Of a stretch of DNA of 64,000 nucleotides, positions 62,643 to 64,000 are shown in pieces. The position numbers and the translations under genes are program-made. Location of the stretch: the NCBI RefSeq assembly GCF_035594125.1, contig NC_087173.1, positions 14,945,755 to 15,009,754 on the forward strand. Direction: 5' to 3'. The first letter of the stretch is position 1; every line of letters starts with the position of its first letter. This DNA comes from Scylla paramamosain. Lineage: Eukaryota > Arthropoda > Malacostraca > Decapoda > Portunidae. The notes beneath the pieces were generated by a model, which searched no databases, was not told where the DNA came from, and saw only the letters and a program-made list of their open reading frames with translations.

Positions 62643-64000
62643 TCAAAAACACTAAAAGGCAAGTTCTTCGTAAAAGTTGGTTTTATTTCCATGTAATGTG
62701 ATTGCTCTGCTTTTTAGTGCTTTATTGCCTAACAGTCTCAAAAACACTCAAAGACACTTTTCTGGTAATGTCATTTTCCCATATAAAGCTAGTTTCACAT
62801 GGAATTTGGGATTCTGGTAACTAAGAATGTAAAAAAAAACACTCAAAATACACGTATTCAGTAAGGTTGCTCTGTTTCTTGATTAAAAAAGTTATTCATG
62901 AGTTTCAGCATTTTGGTATCTTGGAAACTTCTCCACACATACGAGTTTTTGCGTTTTTTGCCTTGTGATTCTGGTGAAACTATAAAACACTCATTATACA
63001 CGTTTTTCGTTATGTCCTTTTTTTTCCTAATATACAGTGCTTTGCATCCATTTTTGTGTTTTTTTTTTATGTAACAAGATCAAAAACATAAAATATATTT
63101 TTCTTGTAATATTATTCTATTTTTTTTATATTGGTTGGATTGCATCCGTTTTAGCGTATTTCTACATAAATCTTTTAAAAGACACGTTTTCAGTAATTTT
63201 GTTTCGGATTTCCATATAGAGTGACTTTCATATTATCTATCGTTTTGGTAAATAACATGCGAAAAAAAAACTCAAAAGACAGGTTTCTTGTAAAGTCGTT
63301 AAATTTTCCCAAATAGGTGGCTTTGCATACACTTTATGGTTTGGTACATAACTCCGAAAAAAGGTAAAATTATCTTTTTCGATAATGTTCTTTTTTCCAC
63401 ATAATTTCCCTGAATTTTGGCAGAATTTTGGCATCTTGGTACCTATGAACATCAATAACAAAAAAATAAAAAAATGCTATTTTTTTTTCTCTATAAAGAG
63501 TGTTATTTGTAGGTTTTAACGTTTTGGTACTTAAGGTACTTAAAAATATTCATAATACACATTTCTCGTAACGTCCTTTCGTTTCCCAAATATAGGGATC
63601 TTTCCATGTATTTAAGTGTTTTTATAGGTAACATGATAAAAAAACACTCAAAAACACTTCTTTTAAGGTAAGGTAATTCTGCTTCTCTAAAAAAGGAGTG
63701 TTTTGCATGCGTTTTAGCGATTTGTTATGTAAGGAGCTGAAAAACACTTCAAGGCAAGTTCTTGGTAAAAATTGGTTTTATTCCAATGTAATATGATTGC
63801 TTTATTGCCTAACACGTTCAAAAACACTCAGACACTTCTGGTAATGTCAGTTTTTTTCACACATAAAGCTAGTTTCGCATGCTATTTGGGGTTTTGGTAA
63901 GAATGTGAAAAAAAAACACTCAAAATACACGCATTTGGTAATGTTGTTCTGTTTCTCAATTAAGATTGTTATTCATGAGTTTCAGCATTTTGGTATCTAA
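62643..64000 (+). repeat. Plus-oriented HOR array to window end
   Basis: One and a quarter HOR copies with an I/J landmark near 63440 (GAACATCAATAAC). Directly duplicates 48385-49735 at an offset of about 14.27 kb, with very few differences, and also resembles 7569-8636. It runs off the window inside subunit D. Confidence 0.88.

Noticed and set aside
1..64000. CRISPR array
   Set aside because: Regular repeats are present, but units are ~97 bp, contiguous, diverged and without unique spacers of constant length. The setting is eukaryotic satellite.
1..64000. CENP-B box in the monomers
   Set aside because: I looked for the TTCG....A..CGGG pattern in the conserved boxes and did not see it. Front and end boxes (CAAAAACACTC; GCGTTTTGGTA) do not resemble it.
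1..64000. tRNA or rRNA genes
   Set aside because: No cloverleaf with conserved internal promoter boxes and no rRNA-like GC-richer stretch was seen. The sequence is satellite almost throughout.

Overview
The window is essentially one block of eukaryotic satellite DNA. It is very AT-rich and I could not support any functional protein-coding, tRNA or rRNA gene in it. The only recognisable foreign sequence is a broken non-LTR retrotransposon (LINE) fragment of about 0.6 kb near 18.5-19.1 kb. Its decayed reverse-transcriptase reading (SPGPDEIY..., RQANIVPTFKKGDK..., KIMESIIADF) belongs to the CR1/Jockey type common in invertebrates. I infer an animal genome, possibly an arthropod or crustacean, from pericentromeric or other heterochromatin; the sequence does not prove the taxon or the chromosomal position. 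| Basic unit: a diverged monomer of about 95-100 bp. In plus orientation it starts near CAAAAACACTCAAAATACAC, passes through GGTAATGTT..TTCTGTTTC, a TATA/CATA..GTG stretch and TTTGCATGC, and ends at GCGTTTTAGCGTTTTGGTA. Eleven such subunits (called A-K here) plus a half unit of about 47 bp between D and E form a higher-order repeat (HOR) of about 1.1 kb. A clean reference copy is 53475-54575. The I/J boundary, around GGTACCTATGAAGATG, marks the period: plus copies near 683, 1765, 2857 and 3973, and minus copies near 12540, 13645 and 14735. | Layout (sign = orientation of the repeat): 1-4674 plus; 4675-5022 minus, monomeric; 5023-5167 plus monomer; 5168-7568 minus; 7569-8636 plus; 8637-10245 plus, monomeric and outside the HOR order; 10246-11509 minus, monomeric; 11510-11855 plus, monomeric; 11856-15766 minus; 15767-16246 plus cassette; 16247-18468 minus (HOR remnant, then monomeric); 18469-19094 LINE; 19095-39519 minus, with a plus cassette at 31776-32231; 39520-64000 plus, with minus cassettes at 47905-48384, 57006-57465 and 62177-62642. 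| Above the HOR lies a second layer of structure. Two large inverted repeats, arms about 4 kb (979-5022 / 11510-15500) and about 10-11.5 kb (29215-39519 / 48620-60112), and several direct segmental duplications at offsets of about 11.8, 14.3-14.7, 15.4 and 16.0 kb share private indels and fusion joints. The most striking item is an HOR variant in which a D-to-H segment of about 0.46 kb is inverted and flanked on both sides by a B subunit. It occurs in five intact copies and one partial copy, on both strands. Monomeric islands with the LINE remnant look like older satellite beside younger HOR arrays.
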